Shown here one piece after another: positions 1-7,536 of a DNA stretch of 64,000 nucleotides. Each line of letters begins with the position of its first letter. The stretch's first letter is position 1. Made by a program: the position numbers and the translations under genes. The notes under the pieces are model-generated. The model was not told where the DNA came from. It saw nothing but the letters and a program-made list of their open reading frames with translations, and did not search any database. Origin of the DNA: Bombella mellum (GTDB lineage Bacteria; Pseudomonadota; Alphaproteobacteria; Acetobacterales; Acetobacteraceae); assembly GCF_014048465.1 (NCBI RefSeq), contig NZ_PDLY01000003.1, positions 248,001 through 312,000 on the forward strand, given 5' to 3'.

Positions 1-767
1 TGGATGAAGCCACGGTCCCCCCCGAAGGAGGCCCCGCCATCAATGAAGATGCCCTGCTGGTAGCCGTCTCCCTTGCTGGTGATGCCGCTGTTGGACCGGA
101 TCGTCAGTCCGTGATCCTGCTTCTTGAGGATGATGTTCACCACCCCGGCAATGGCATCTGATCCGTACTGGGCCGAGGCACCATCTCGCAGCACTTCAAT
201 GTGGTCGATGGCGGAGAGGGGGATCATGTCGATGTCGGTCGGGGTCGTGCCCTGCTGCGGCCCGGAATCGGCGTAGATGTTGGCTGTGGTGTGCCGCCTG
301 TGCCCATTGACGAGGATCAGCGTCTCGTTGGAGCTCAGACCCCGCAGGCTGATGGAATCCGTCAGGGCACCCGCATCAAAGCCGCCTGTGGGGACGGTGA
401 GGGATGGCAGCAGGAGCTGCATGGCATCCCGCAGGGTTGGCTGGCCGGTGCTGGTGAGCTGCCGGCTGGAGACGACATCAATGGGTGCAATGGAATCACG
501 GGCTTTTTTCCCGATTTCCCGTGTCCCCGTGACGATGAGTGTTTCTGTTCCGCCGGACACCTGCTGGACGTGCTTCTGGTGAAGGGGGGCCGCTGCCGGT
601 GCTCCTGTTGCCTTTCTGGCAGGAGCGGCTTTCTTCTGTTTCTGGTTGATCTGCTGGTCCGTGGTGGTGGCACCGGCCTGAAGCGGAAGCATGGTCAGAC
701 AGCCCATGCCCAGTCCGAACAGGGAAGGAAGGGTGGTGAGATAACGGGGGAAAAGAGGGGAACGCAT
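1..767 (-). CDS. TonB-dependent outer-membrane receptor, N-terminal part (truncated by window edge)
   Basis: The minus-strand frame starting at the ATG at 765-767 stays open to the window edge and gives about 255 residues, so the C-terminal beta-barrel is not visible. Residues 1-33 form a signal peptide. A low-complexity Ala/Lys/Gln linker follows, then a TonB-box-like stretch (TETLIVTG, about 74-81). The plug domain follows, with the landmarks LRDAMQLLLP, SLRGLSSNETLILVNGHRR, IDHIEVLRDGASAQYGSDAI and GVVNIIL. These receptors import siderophores, B12 or sugars using TonB energy; the substrate cannot be told from the plug. There is no STN signalling domain before the TonB box. The gene lies 400 bp downstream of minE on the same strand, and that spacer holds several inverted repeats, so it probably has its own promoter. 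Confidence 0.9.
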   Translation of the reverse strand, partial: MRSPLFPRYLTTLPSLFGLGMGCLTMLPLQAGATTTDQQINQKQKKAAPARKATGAPAAAPLHQKHVQQVSGGTETLIVTGTREIGKKARDSIAPIDVVSSRQLTSTGQPTLRDAMQLLLPSLTVPTGGFDAGALTDSISLRGLSSNETLILVNGHRRHTTANIYADSGPQQGTTPTDIDMIPLSAIDHIEVLRDGASAQYGSDAIAGVVNIILKKQDHGLTIRSNSGITSKGDGYQQGIFIDGGASFGGDRGFI

Positions 768-899
768 ACAGGATCAGCTTTCCGGTTTCCAGCAGAAGAG
801 AGAAGGCCTGTCTGGCTGAAGATATGGCGACGAGAACTAAATAGGCAGTTCCGATCGTGAAAAGTGAAAAGAACTACTGGCCTGTCTGCTATAGGACAA

Positions 900-927
900 T
901 GGCTCCAAAGGCCATGCTCTGGAGCCA
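900..927. repeat. Inverted repeat, 8-bp arms, upstream of TonB receptor
   Basis: TGGCTCCA at 900-907 and TGGAGCCA at 920-927 are perfect reverse complements separated by 12 bases. In RNA this would be a stable stem-loop in the leader of the receptor gene or the trailer of minE. It has no T-run on either side, so it is not a standard terminator. Confidence 0.5.
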
Positions 928-968
928 CTTTGTGGGCAGGGAAATACTGAAAATAAGGGGAGTGTGCT

Positions 969-1006
969 CTGTGGAACACAGAAATAACTATTAGAAATAG
1001 TTATTT
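969..1006. promoter_or_regulatory. Two adjacent palindromes, possible operators
   Basis: CTGTG-GAA-CACAG (969-981) is a perfect 5+3+5 palindrome. It is followed directly by AAATAACTATT-AGA-AATAGTTATTT (982-1006), a perfect 11+3+11 palindrome. The AT-rich one resembles the size and symmetry of operators of dimeric regulators such as Fur-type proteins, but it does not match the Fur consensus well. The position, 200 bp upstream of a TonB receptor start, fits iron or substrate regulation. The function is inference. Confidence 0.4.
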
Positions 1007-1166
1007 ATATACACGAAGAAACGCCAACTTTCTGCCAGAAGAGAAACTAACAACCTGTTAAAGTAAACCTCAAAATCAGAAAGACCACACCGCCGGAACG
1101 GACAAAACTGATGGAAAAATGGTGGCTACGACCTCCTGCCCAGAGACTCAACCTGCCATGAGGAGA

Positions 1167-1475
1167 TTACGGCTCCTCATTTGGCGTCGTGGTGGAGACC
1201 TGTGCCCGCAGGCCACTCTGAGGGACCTGGATGTCGATCTCCAGCTTGGAATATCGCTGCCCCCGGTCCATCTTGATCTGCACGTTGTCCTCATCAATGG
1301 AGACGTGTCTGGCGAGCACTTCAAGTATTTCCACATGAAGCGTGCGGAGGAGGGTCGTGTCCCCATCCTCCTGAGCCTGCCGTTCCTGAGCGAGAAGAAT
1401 CTGTAGACGGTCCCGTGCTACAGTACTGCTCATTTCCGAAGCTTTTTTGGCAAAGAAACCGTCCAGAAAACTCAT
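1167..1475 (-). CDS. minE: Cell division topological specificity factor MinE
   Basis: This 102-residue protein has the MinE form: a short N-terminal amphipathic membrane-targeting segment (MSFLDGFFAKK), the MinD-contact region (ARDRLQILLAQER) and a C-terminal dimerisation domain ending in KLEIDIQVP. MinE stimulates the MinD ATPase and drives the pole-to-pole oscillation that keeps MinC away from midcell. Its ATG overlaps the minD stop codon (ATGA at 1472-1475), so it is translationally coupled to minD. The length is slightly above the usual 85-95 residues because of a C-terminal tail. Confidence 0.97.
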   Translation of the reverse strand: MSFLDGFFAKKASEMSSTVARDRLQILLAQERQAQEDGDTTLLRTLHVEILEVLARHVSIDEDNVQIKMDRGQRYSKLEIDIQVPQSGLRAQVSTTTPNEEP

Positions 1476-2287
1476 GAGCCCCTCTTTTTGAAGATACGGT
1501 CCAGAAGGCCACGTTTTTCGGTTGGAATGCTGACAGGAATGTTCCTGCCTTCCAGACGGTCAACGGCTTCGAAATAGGCACGGGCTGGCGCACTCTCCGG
1601 GGAGGCGAAAGTGACGGGGGCACCCACGTTGGAGGCCTTGAGAACATCTTCGCTCTCGGGGATCACTCCCAGCAGGGGCAGGGAAAGAATGCCCACCACG
1701 TCCTCGACGCTCAGCATCTCTCCACGGGAGGCACGGAGAGGGTCGTATCGTGTCAGGAGCAGGTGCTTCTCGACCATCTCGCCTTTCTGTGCACGGGCCG
1801 TCTGGCTGTCCAGCATGCCGATGATGCGGTCAGAGTCACGGACGGAGCTGACCTCGGGATTGGTGACGATCACGGCATGGTCGGCGTGGTGCATGGCCAG
1901 ACGTGCACCACGCTCGATCCCGGCAGGGCTGTCGCAGAGGATCCAGTCGAAGCGTTCCCGCAGCTCAGCCATCACCCGGGCCACGCCATCATCCGTCAGC
2001 GCATCCTTGTCCCGTGTCTGGGAGGCGGGGAGGATGGACAGCGTGTCACAGCGTTTGTCACGGATGAGGGCCTGATTGAGTGTCGCCTCGTTCTGGATGA
2101 CGTTGATCAGGTCGAAAACGACCCGGCGTTCGACACCCATGATGAGGTCAAGGTTGCGCAGCCCGACGTCAAAATCGACCACAACCACATTCTGCCCGCT
2201 TTGCGCCAGAGCGGCACCAAGGGCGGCTGTCGTTGTTGTCTTGCCAACGCCCCCTTTACCGGATGTAACAACGACGATCTTTGCCAT
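1472..2287 (-). CDS. minD: Septum site-determining protein MinD (ParA-family ATPase)
   Basis: This is a 271-residue ParA/MinD ATPase. The deviant Walker A motif SGKGGVGKTTTT sits at residues 9-20, switch I includes DFDVGLRNLDL, and the Walker B-like segment is FDWILCDSPAGIE. The C-terminus is basic and amphipathic (GLLDRIFKKRG), which is the membrane-targeting helix of MinD. ATP-bound MinD binds the membrane and recruits MinC, and MinE releases it. It forms an operon with minE. A terminator separates it from the upstream minC, so it should have its own promoter in the 180-bp gap, where a GANTC palindrome lies. Confidence 0.98.
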   Translation of the reverse strand: MAKIVVVTSGKGGVGKTTTTAALGAALAQSGQNVVVVDFDVGLRNLDLIMGVERRVVFDLINVIQNEATLNQALIRDKRCDTLSILPASQTRDKDALTDDGVARVMAELRERFDWILCDSPAGIERGARLAMHHADHAVIVTNPEVSSVRDSDRIIGMLDSQTARAQKGEMVEKHLLLTRYDPLRASRGEMLSVEDVVGILSLPLLGVIPESEDVLKASNVGAPVTFASPESAPARAYFEAVDRLEGRNIPVSIPTEKRGLLDRIFKKRGS

Positions 2288-2380
2288 GAAATCTTCAGCT
2301 TCCCTAAAACCGGCTGACGAGCCTTCAAGTTATGCATCACGATGAATGATTAAGGTTTCTGAAAGAAAACCCCACTCTTT

Positions 2381-2391
2381 GAGTCAGACTC
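2381..2391. promoter_or_regulatory. Palindromic pair of GANTC (CcrM) sites upstream of minDE
   Basis: GAGTC-A-GACTC is a perfect palindrome made of two GANTC methylation sites one base apart. It lies about 95 bp upstream of the minD ATG. GANTC is the known target of CcrM, which is encoded in this window. A role in timing minDE expression is inference. Confidence 0.5.
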
Positions 2392-2428
2392 TACAGTAGC
2401 ATTCAAGCATTGATAAGGTACCATGCAT

Positions 2429-2470
2429 AAAAAAATGACGTTTTTCTTTTATAAAAAGTAAAAACGTCAT
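2429..2470 (-). terminator. Intrinsic terminator of minC
   Basis: On the minus strand, arms ATGACGTTTTT and AAAAACGTCAT (plus-strand positions 2460-2470 and 2435-2445) pair over 11 bp, with a smaller inner CTTTTT/AAAAG pairing. A run of T's follows (A-run at 2429-2434 on the plus strand). The hairpin starts inside the minC stop codon. It should end minC transcription before minD. Confidence 0.8.
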
Positions 2471-3252
2471 GTCTTGATGGTCCCTGTCTGCAAGGGGATG
2501 ACTTTCAGCCGCTCATTTTCCAGATAGACCTGTGATGCCCGTCCGGAGGGGGCATTGGGCATTTCTTCCGCAATCATGTAGAACCCGTCGATGGCAAGTA
2601 ATTCTGCTTCCATTTTCGTGGTAAAGATGCGCGCCTGCGGGTATCCACTGACACCGGCTATGGCTCTTCCCCGTAACGGGCCGTAAATATGGATGGATCC
2701 TCCGGCGATTATTTCCGCTCCTGACGAGACGGCTCCCAGTACGATGATGTCGCCATCGGGATACTTGATGGACTGTCCGGAGCGCACGGCCCGGTCGATG
2801 ATCAGGGGCGTCTTCAGGGTGACCGCCGGGGGGACGCTTTTCGGGCTGTCATCGTCAGGGAGCTTCACGGGGCCGCTTGGGCGGCCACCCTGGAGCTCGA
2901 TGGGCCATTCCCATGATTCGAGAGCCTTCCAGTGTGGGTTTCCCCCCTCGATGCCGATCAGGTGAATATGCCGTCTGCGCAGTTCCTGCTGGAAACCGGC
3001 CAGTCCTTCCGTCCGTTCATCAAGGAGGCTGAGGTCCAGAATGACGGGCTGATGGTTGAAGAAACCGGCAGCACGTCTCATATGTTCGTCCAGTCCGGCC
3101 AGCCAGTCTTTCAGGGGGGCCTCAGGTGAGAGAATGAGGGCCAGGAAAGAGCGACCCCGGGCACGGATGGTCATGGGGCCGGGTCTGGAAGCTTGCACTG
3201 CGGAAGCATCTGAGGGATGAAGTTTCTTAGATGCTGGTTGGCTGGTGGACAT
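2467..3252 (-). CDS. minC: Septum site-determining protein MinC
   Basis: This 261-residue protein has an N-terminal MinC domain (about residues 25-125, including ILDLSLLDER) and a C-terminal beta-helix dimerisation and MinD-binding domain (about 150-255). The C-terminal domain carries the conserved RSGQS, GDIIVLGAVSSGAEI and GGSIHIYGPLRGRA motifs. MinC inhibits FtsZ polymerisation away from midcell when carried by membrane-bound MinD. It is upstream of minDE on the same strand but separated from them by an intrinsic terminator. It is divergent from the GST gene across 82 bp. Confidence 0.97.
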   Translation of the reverse strand: MSTSQPASKKLHPSDASAVQASRPGPMTIRARGRSFLALILSPEAPLKDWLAGLDEHMRRAAGFFNHQPVILDLSLLDERTEGLAGFQQELRRRHIHLIGIEGGNPHWKALESWEWPIELQGGRPSGPVKLPDDDSPKSVPPAVTLKTPLIIDRAVRSGQSIKYPDGDIIVLGAVSSGAEIIAGGSIHIYGPLRGRAIAGVSGYPQARIFTTKMEAELLAIDGFYMIAEEMPNAPSGRASQVYLENERLKVIPLQTGTIKT

Positions 3253-3334
3253 GAATTCAGGATCACCGTGGCTGTATCTGGACTGATTGGAATGCTGCTT
3301 GTTCCCTAGTGCAAAAGTGCCGTAGGAAAGACAT

Positions 3335-4003
3335 ATGCGTATACTGCATCACTTACCCTTGTCTCCGCAATCGCGTTTTGTGCGGCTCATGCTGGCTGAG
3401 AAGAAGCTGCCTTTCGAGCTGGTGGTGGAAAAGACATGGCAGCCGAGCGAGCGTTTCCACGAGCTGAATCCGGCCGGGGAGGTTCCCGTCCTCGTGGAAG
3501 ACAACGGCATGGTCGTGCCGGGCGGGCGGGTGATCGCCGAGTATCTGGAGGATGCCTATCCGGAGATGTCCCTCATGGGGCGGAACCTGGCCGAGCGTGT
3601 GGAGGTGCGCCGTCTTGTGGACTGGTTCGAGCGGCTGTTCCAGCAGGAGGTCATGGTCAACCTTCTGGGAGAAAAGGTCGAGAAGCGTCTTTTCGGGCAG
3701 GGGCATCCTGATGGAAAGATTCTCCAGGCCGGATACAAGAATCTCCGCTTCCATCTGGATTACATCGGCTATCTGGCCGAGACGAGGACATGGCTTGGCG
3801 GGCCTGTTCTTACGGCAGCCGATTTTGCGGCGGCGGCCCATTTCTCCGCACTGGATTTTCTGGGTGACATCGACTGGCGGCGTGCGCCCTGCGTGCGGGA
3901 CTGGTATGCCCGCATCAAGTCCCGGCCCTGTTTCCGCAGTCTCCTGAGCGACCGTGTCAGTGGCGTGAAACCCCCGGCCCACTATGCCGACCTTGATTTC
4001 TGA
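3335..4003 (+). CDS. Glutathione S-transferase family protein
   Basis: This 222-residue protein has the two-domain GST fold. The N-terminal thioredoxin-like domain (about 1-80) shows LHHLPLSPQSRFVRLML, the cis-Pro motif GEVPVLVEDNG and the glutathione gamma-glutamyl site P-G-G-R-V-I-A-E-Y-L where ES is more usual. An all-alpha C-terminal domain includes LGGPVLTAADFAAAAHFSAL. It is likely cytosolic and uses glutathione for conjugation or reduction; the substrate is unknown. A Shine-Dalgarno AGGAAAG lies just before the ATG. The next gene starts 30 bp downstream and is probably co-transcribed. Confidence 0.9.
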   Translation: MRILHHLPLSPQSRFVRLMLAEKKLPFELVVEKTWQPSERFHELNPAGEVPVLVEDNGMVVPGGRVIAEYLEDAYPEMSLMGRNLAERVEVRRLVDWFERLFQQEVMVNLLGEKVEKRLFGQGHPDGKILQAGYKNLRFHLDYIGYLAETRTWLGGPVLTAADFAAAAHFSALDFLGDIDWRRAPCVRDWYARIKSRPCFRSLLSDRVSGVKPPAHYADLDF

Positions 4004-4033
4004 GCGGGAGATGGAGAAGGCGGGAAGGCTGTC

Positions 4034-5224
4034 ATGATGACGTGGGATGTGGCCGTCGTGGGGGCCGGTGCGGCCGGGATGATGGCGGCGGCCACGGCAG
4101 GGCAGAGGGGAGCACGGACCATCCTGCTGGACCATGCGGACCAGCCGGGGCGGAAAATCCTCATCTCCGGTGGCGGACGGTGCAATTTCACCAACCTGAA
4201 GGCGGACTGGACGTATTACCGTTCCGAAAATCCCCGTTTCTGCCGCTCTGCCCTGGCCCGGTACCGTCCGCAGGATTTTCTGTCCCTCGTCGAGAAATAC
4301 CGCATCCGCTGGCATGAGAAGGAGCTGGGGCAGCTGTTCTGTGACGGATCAGCCCGGCAGATCGTCTCCATGCTGGAAGATGAATGCCGGGCTGGCGGTG
4401 TTGAGTTCCGTCTGGGCTGCTCCCTGCGGAACGTAAGCCATGACGGCCATGTCTTCATGCTGGAGACAGGGCAGGGGTCCGTACGGGCACGGTCCGTCAT
4501 CCTGGCGACGGGAGGACTGGCCCTGCCCAAGCTGGGAGCCACCGACATCGCCCTGAAGCTGGCCCGCCAGTTCGGTCTGCGGATCGTGTCTCCTGCTCCG
4601 GCCCTCGTGCCCTTCCGTCTTGAAGAGGCCCGGCCGGACCTTGCCGGTGTGTCCCTTCAGGTCACGGCCTCTCTGGTCGGGCGGAAGAAACCGGTCTTCA
4701 CGGGTGGGATGGTCTTCACCCATCGGGGTGTGTCCGGCCCGGCCATCCTGCAGATATCGTCATGGTGGGAAGGGCATGAGGCCCTGCGCCTGAATCTGGC
4801 TCCGGGGCGTGACGCCCATGAGGACATGCGGCTGATCTGCCAGCAGCGGCCCAGGGCCCATGCGCCTGCCCTGCTGGAAGCCCTGCCCGCCCGGCTGGTG
4901 AAGGTGCTGGTCGCCGGGACGCTGGATGACCGTCCGCTGGCCGAACAGCCGGCGAAGGCGGTGCGTGCCCTGGCGGCGCAGGTGAATGACTGGGTCCTGC
5001 ACCCTGCGGGTACGGAGGGTTACGCCAAGGCGGAGGTCATGCGGGGTGGCGTGGATACGAGGGACCTGTCCTCCCAGACGATGGAGGCTCGCACGGTGCC
5101 GGGTCTGTATGTCATCGGGGAGGCCGTGGACGTGACCGGCTGGCTGGGGGGGTACAATTTCCAGTGGGCCTGGGCCAGCGGCGTGGCGGCCGGACAGGCT
5201 GCGGCGGGGAGGGCTGGTGCGTGA
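4034..5224 (+). CDS. HI0933/YhiN-type NAD(P)/FAD-dependent oxidoreductase
   Basis: This 396-residue flavoprotein starts with a Rossmann dinucleotide-binding motif (VAVVGAGAAGMMAA). The family signature GRKILISGGGRCNFTN follows, and a second FAD contact sits near the C-terminus (GLYVIGEAVDVTGWLGGYN). This is the HI0933/BaiN family. Most members have no assigned physiological substrate, although BaiN takes part in bile-acid metabolism in Clostridium. There is no signal peptide, so it should be cytosolic. A GGGAAGG ribosome site is at 4022-4028. Confidence 0.92.
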   Translation: MMTWDVAVVGAGAAGMMAAATAGQRGARTILLDHADQPGRKILISGGGRCNFTNLKADWTYYRSENPRFCRSALARYRPQDFLSLVEKYRIRWHEKELGQLFCDGSARQIVSMLEDECRAGGVEFRLGCSLRNVSHDGHVFMLETGQGSVRARSVILATGGLALPKLGATDIALKLARQFGLRIVSPAPALVPFRLEEARPDLAGVSLQVTASLVGRKKPVFTGGMVFTHRGVSGPAILQISSWWEGHEALRLNLAPGRDAHEDMRLICQQRPRAHAPALLEALPARLVKVLVAGTLDDRPLAEQPAKAVRALAAQVNDWVLHPAGTEGYAKAEVMRGGVDTRDLSSQTMEARTVPGLYVIGEAVDVTGWLGGYNFQWAWASGVAAGQAAAGRAGA

Positions 5225-5266
5225 TGGCGGGCATGGTATCATGATGGCCAGAGGAAAGGCGATGTG

Positions 5267-6025
5267 ATGGCGGCAGAAAAGAAGATCAAGAAAACGGAAC
5301 GGCAGCCCTGGCCCGGAGACGCCCTGCCGGAAGGTGACGCAGAGGCTCCGGTGAAGCTCCTCCTTGTCGAGGATGACGACAGTCTTGCGGAAGAGATCGT
5401 GGGTGACCTGTGCGGGCGTGGTTACGAGGTTTCACGTGCAGCAACGGGGACCGAGGGACTGGAGATGGCCCGCCGGGACGACTATGCCCTGCTGGTAATG
5501 GACCGGATGCTGCCCGGCATGGACGGGCTGAGCGTGCTGGAGACCCTGCGGGAGCAGGGCATGACCATGCCGGTTCTGGTTCTTTCCGCCCTCTCGGCCG
5601 TGGATGACCGCATCAGTGGCCTGAAGGCGGGCGGTGATGACTACCTGACGAAACCTTTCGTGATGGAGGAGCTGGCCGCAAGGCTGGAGGCCCTGCTGCG
5701 CCGCCCCATCTATGGCCGTACCTCCATGCTGAAGCTGGGACCTCTGGAAATGGACCTTCTGGAGCGGCGGGTGAGGCGGGACGGCCGGGAGATAGACCTC
5801 CTGCCACGGGAGTTCCGCCTTCTGGAATATATGGTGCGCCGCCCCAACACGGTGCTGACCCGCACCATGCTGCTGGAGGATGTCTGGAATTACCGGTTCG
5901 TGCCCCGGACCAATCTGGTGGACGTGCATATCGGCAAGCTGCGCCGCAAGGTGGACCGGGACGGCGAGGAACCGCTGATCTACAGCATCCGTGGTGCCGG
6001 GTTCTGCCTGCGTGTCCCGGATTGA
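5267..6025 (+). CDS. OmpR/PhoB-family response regulator
   Basis: This is a 252-residue two-domain response regulator. The receiver domain (about 30-145) has the acidic pocket VEDDDS, the phospho-acceptor Asp79 in LLVMDRMLPGMDG, and Lys129 in YLTKPF. The C-terminal winged-helix domain (about 155-250) ends YSIRGAGFCLRVPD, as in OmpR/PhoB proteins. The ATG at 5267 is preferred over the in-frame GTG at 5264 because AGGAAAGG (5252-5259) is better spaced to it. The 28-residue charged N-terminal extension before the receiver domain is unusual. The gene overlaps the kinase gene, so the two form a cognate pair. Confidence 0.95.
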   Translation: MAAEKKIKKTERQPWPGDALPEGDAEAPVKLLLVEDDDSLAEEIVGDLCGRGYEVSRAATGTEGLEMARRDDYALLVMDRMLPGMDGLSVLETLREQGMTMPVLVLSALSAVDDRISGLKAGGDDYLTKPFVMEELAARLEALLRRPIYGRTSMLKLGPLEMDLLERRVRRDGREIDLLPREFRLLEYMVRRPNTVLTRTMLLEDVWNYRFVPRTNLVDVHIGKLRRKVDRDGEEPLIYSIRGAGFCLRVPD

Positions 6026-7445
6026 CCTGTTCCGCACGGCGGCGTTCCGGCTGACACTGGGGCTTGTCTGCGTCGTCGTGCTGGGGATGCTGCTGGAGCT
6101 GGTCCTGCTTTACGGGCAGATCAGTGCCTATGAGCAGCTCCGTACCAATGACCTGCTGCGCCGTTCCGCCTCGGTCCTGATGCAGGAGGCTCCGGGCGAT
6201 CTGGAAGTCAGGCTGAAGGAACGCAGCACCAGTGAGCTGCGCATCTTCCTGAATGCCGCCGCCCTGTTCGACAGGGACCATCACCCCATAGCGGGGGACA
6301 TGACCTCATGGCCTGTGGGGCTGGTGGCCAGCCAGTCCACGCAGAACCTTTCTTTCGTCCTTCCGGATCATTCCGTGACGGTCATGCGCTTTCTGGTGGT
6401 GGAAGTGCCGGGGATGCAGCCGGGCAGGACACGCCTTCTCGTGCTGGGCCGGTCCCGTCACATGGTGGATGAGCTGAGGCATGTAGCCCGGCAGTGCGCC
6501 CTGTTTTCCATGGTTCCGGTCGTGCTGTTCGCCCTCACGGCGGGGATGATCCTCAGCCGTCGGGCACTGGGACGCATCAGCAAGATGCACCATTCCATAG
6601 AACAGATCGTCAAGGGGCAGATGAGGGAGCGTCTGCCCGTGGGGCGTGGCCATGACGACCTCGACCGGCTGGCCGGATCGGTCAACAGGATGCTGGACCG
6701 GCTGGAGCAGCTGATGGGGGAGATGCGGGACGTGGGCAATGATATTGCCCATGATCTCCGCACGCCTCTGGCCCGTGTCCAGGCCCGGCTGGACCGGGTG
6801 GGTGGTCTCGTGCAGACACTGGCCGCACCACCGGAGGAACGGGAGCGGTTCGAGCGGGCCATGACCCTGTGCCGCCGGGACCTGGAGCAGTGCTTCTCCG
6901 TCATCACGGCCCTGCTGCGTATTGGCGAGATCGAGAACGGCCAGCGGCGGGCCGGGTTCAGCCGCATGGACATCATGCCGCTGATTGCCGACATGGCGGA
7001 CCTCTACGAGCCGAATGCGGAAACGCAGGGGCTGACCCTCTCCATGGCACCTCATGAAGGGCCGGTGGAGCTGTGGGGTGATGCGGACCTGCTGAACGAG
7101 GTGTTGGCCAACCTTCTGGACAATGCCCTGAAATTCACGGAGGAGGGTGGCTTCGTGACATTGCGGGCAGGCTGCAACGAGCTGGATGAACCGTGGTTCG
7201 AGGTGCGGGACACGGGGGTCGGTATCGCCGTGGAGGAGCGGAAGGCCGTGATGAGCCGCTTCTACCGGGCGGACAAGAGCCGCCATGTGCCTGGCAGCGG
7301 GCTGGGTCTGAGCCTCGTGGCGGCCATTGTCCGGCTGCATGAGGCCCGTCTCGTGATCGAGGAAAACTGTGAAGGAGAAGTGAAGAGCGGAACGGTGTTC
7401 CGGCTGATCTTCCCACCTGTGAAGGAAAATCACAGTGGTGCCTGA
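6012..7445 (+). CDS. Two-component sensor histidine kinase (HAMP type)
   Basis: This is about 477 residues from the GTG at 6012 (an upstream GTG at 5991 is also open). It has TM1 near residues 10-33, a short periplasmic sensor of about 120 residues, TM2 (CALFSMVPVVLFALTAGMIL), a HAMP domain (ALGRISKMHHSIEQI onward), a DHp domain with the phospho-accepting His in NDIAHDLRTPLARVQARL, and an HATPase domain with VLANLLDNALKFT, DTGVGI and GSGLGLSLV. It is an inner-membrane kinase that phosphorylates the regulator just upstream. The start lies inside the regulator's last codons, which gives translational coupling. The stimulus is unknown; an RND pump operon begins 1.25 kb downstream, but an AT-rich gene lies between. 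Confidence 0.94.
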   Translation: MSRIDLFRTAAFRLTLGLVCVVVLGMLLELVLLYGQISAYEQLRTNDLLRRSASVLMQEAPGDLEVRLKERSTSELRIFLNAAALFDRDHHPIAGDMTSWPVGLVASQSTQNLSFVLPDHSVTVMRFLVVEVPGMQPGRTRLLVLGRSRHMVDELRHVARQCALFSMVPVVLFALTAGMILSRRALGRISKMHHSIEQIVKGQMRERLPVGRGHDDLDRLAGSVNRMLDRLEQLMGEMRDVGNDIAHDLRTPLARVQARLDRVGGLVQTLAAPPEERERFERAMTLCRRDLEQCFSVITALLRIGEIENGQRRAGFSRMDIMPLIADMADLYEPNAETQGLTLSMAPHEGPVELWGDADLLNEVLANLLDNALKFTEEGGFVTLRAGCNELDEPWFEVRDTGVGIAVEERKAVMSRFYRADKSRHVPGSGLGLSLVAAIVRLHEARLVIEENCEGEVKSGTVFRLIFPPVKENHSGA

Positions 7446-7461
7446 GGCCGGGAGAATTTTC

Positions 7462-7491
7462 TTGATACTTCGATGGATATTAACCTATTCT
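7462..7491 (+). promoter_or_regulatory. Putative promoter of the AT-rich protease gene
   Basis: TTGATA (7462-7467) and TATTCT (7486-7491) are spaced by 18 bases, close to a sigma-70 -35/-10 pair. The spacer is AT-rich and lies 46 bp upstream of the protease ATG. This suggests the gene carries its own promoter rather than reading through from the kinase. Confidence 0.45.
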
Positions 7492-7536
7492 AGACACAAG
7501 GTTTTTGTTTTTATTTAGATGGATGGAAATTGAGAG

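Larger units (their letters stand above)
768..1166. other. Intergenic region between minE and the TonB-dependent receptor gene
   Basis: I see no convincing gene in this 399-bp stretch; the open frames are shadows. It is more AT-rich than its surroundings and holds three separate inverted repeats (900-927, 969-981, 982-1006). It should contain the terminator of minDE and the promoter of the receptor gene, both read on the minus strand, but I could not place a good -35/-10 pair. Confidence 0.6.

Noticed and set aside
201-860. A 219-codon open frame on the plus strand at the left end
   Set aside because: It lies antisense to the TonB receptor plug domain, which has clear motifs. The high GC content makes long shadow frames common.
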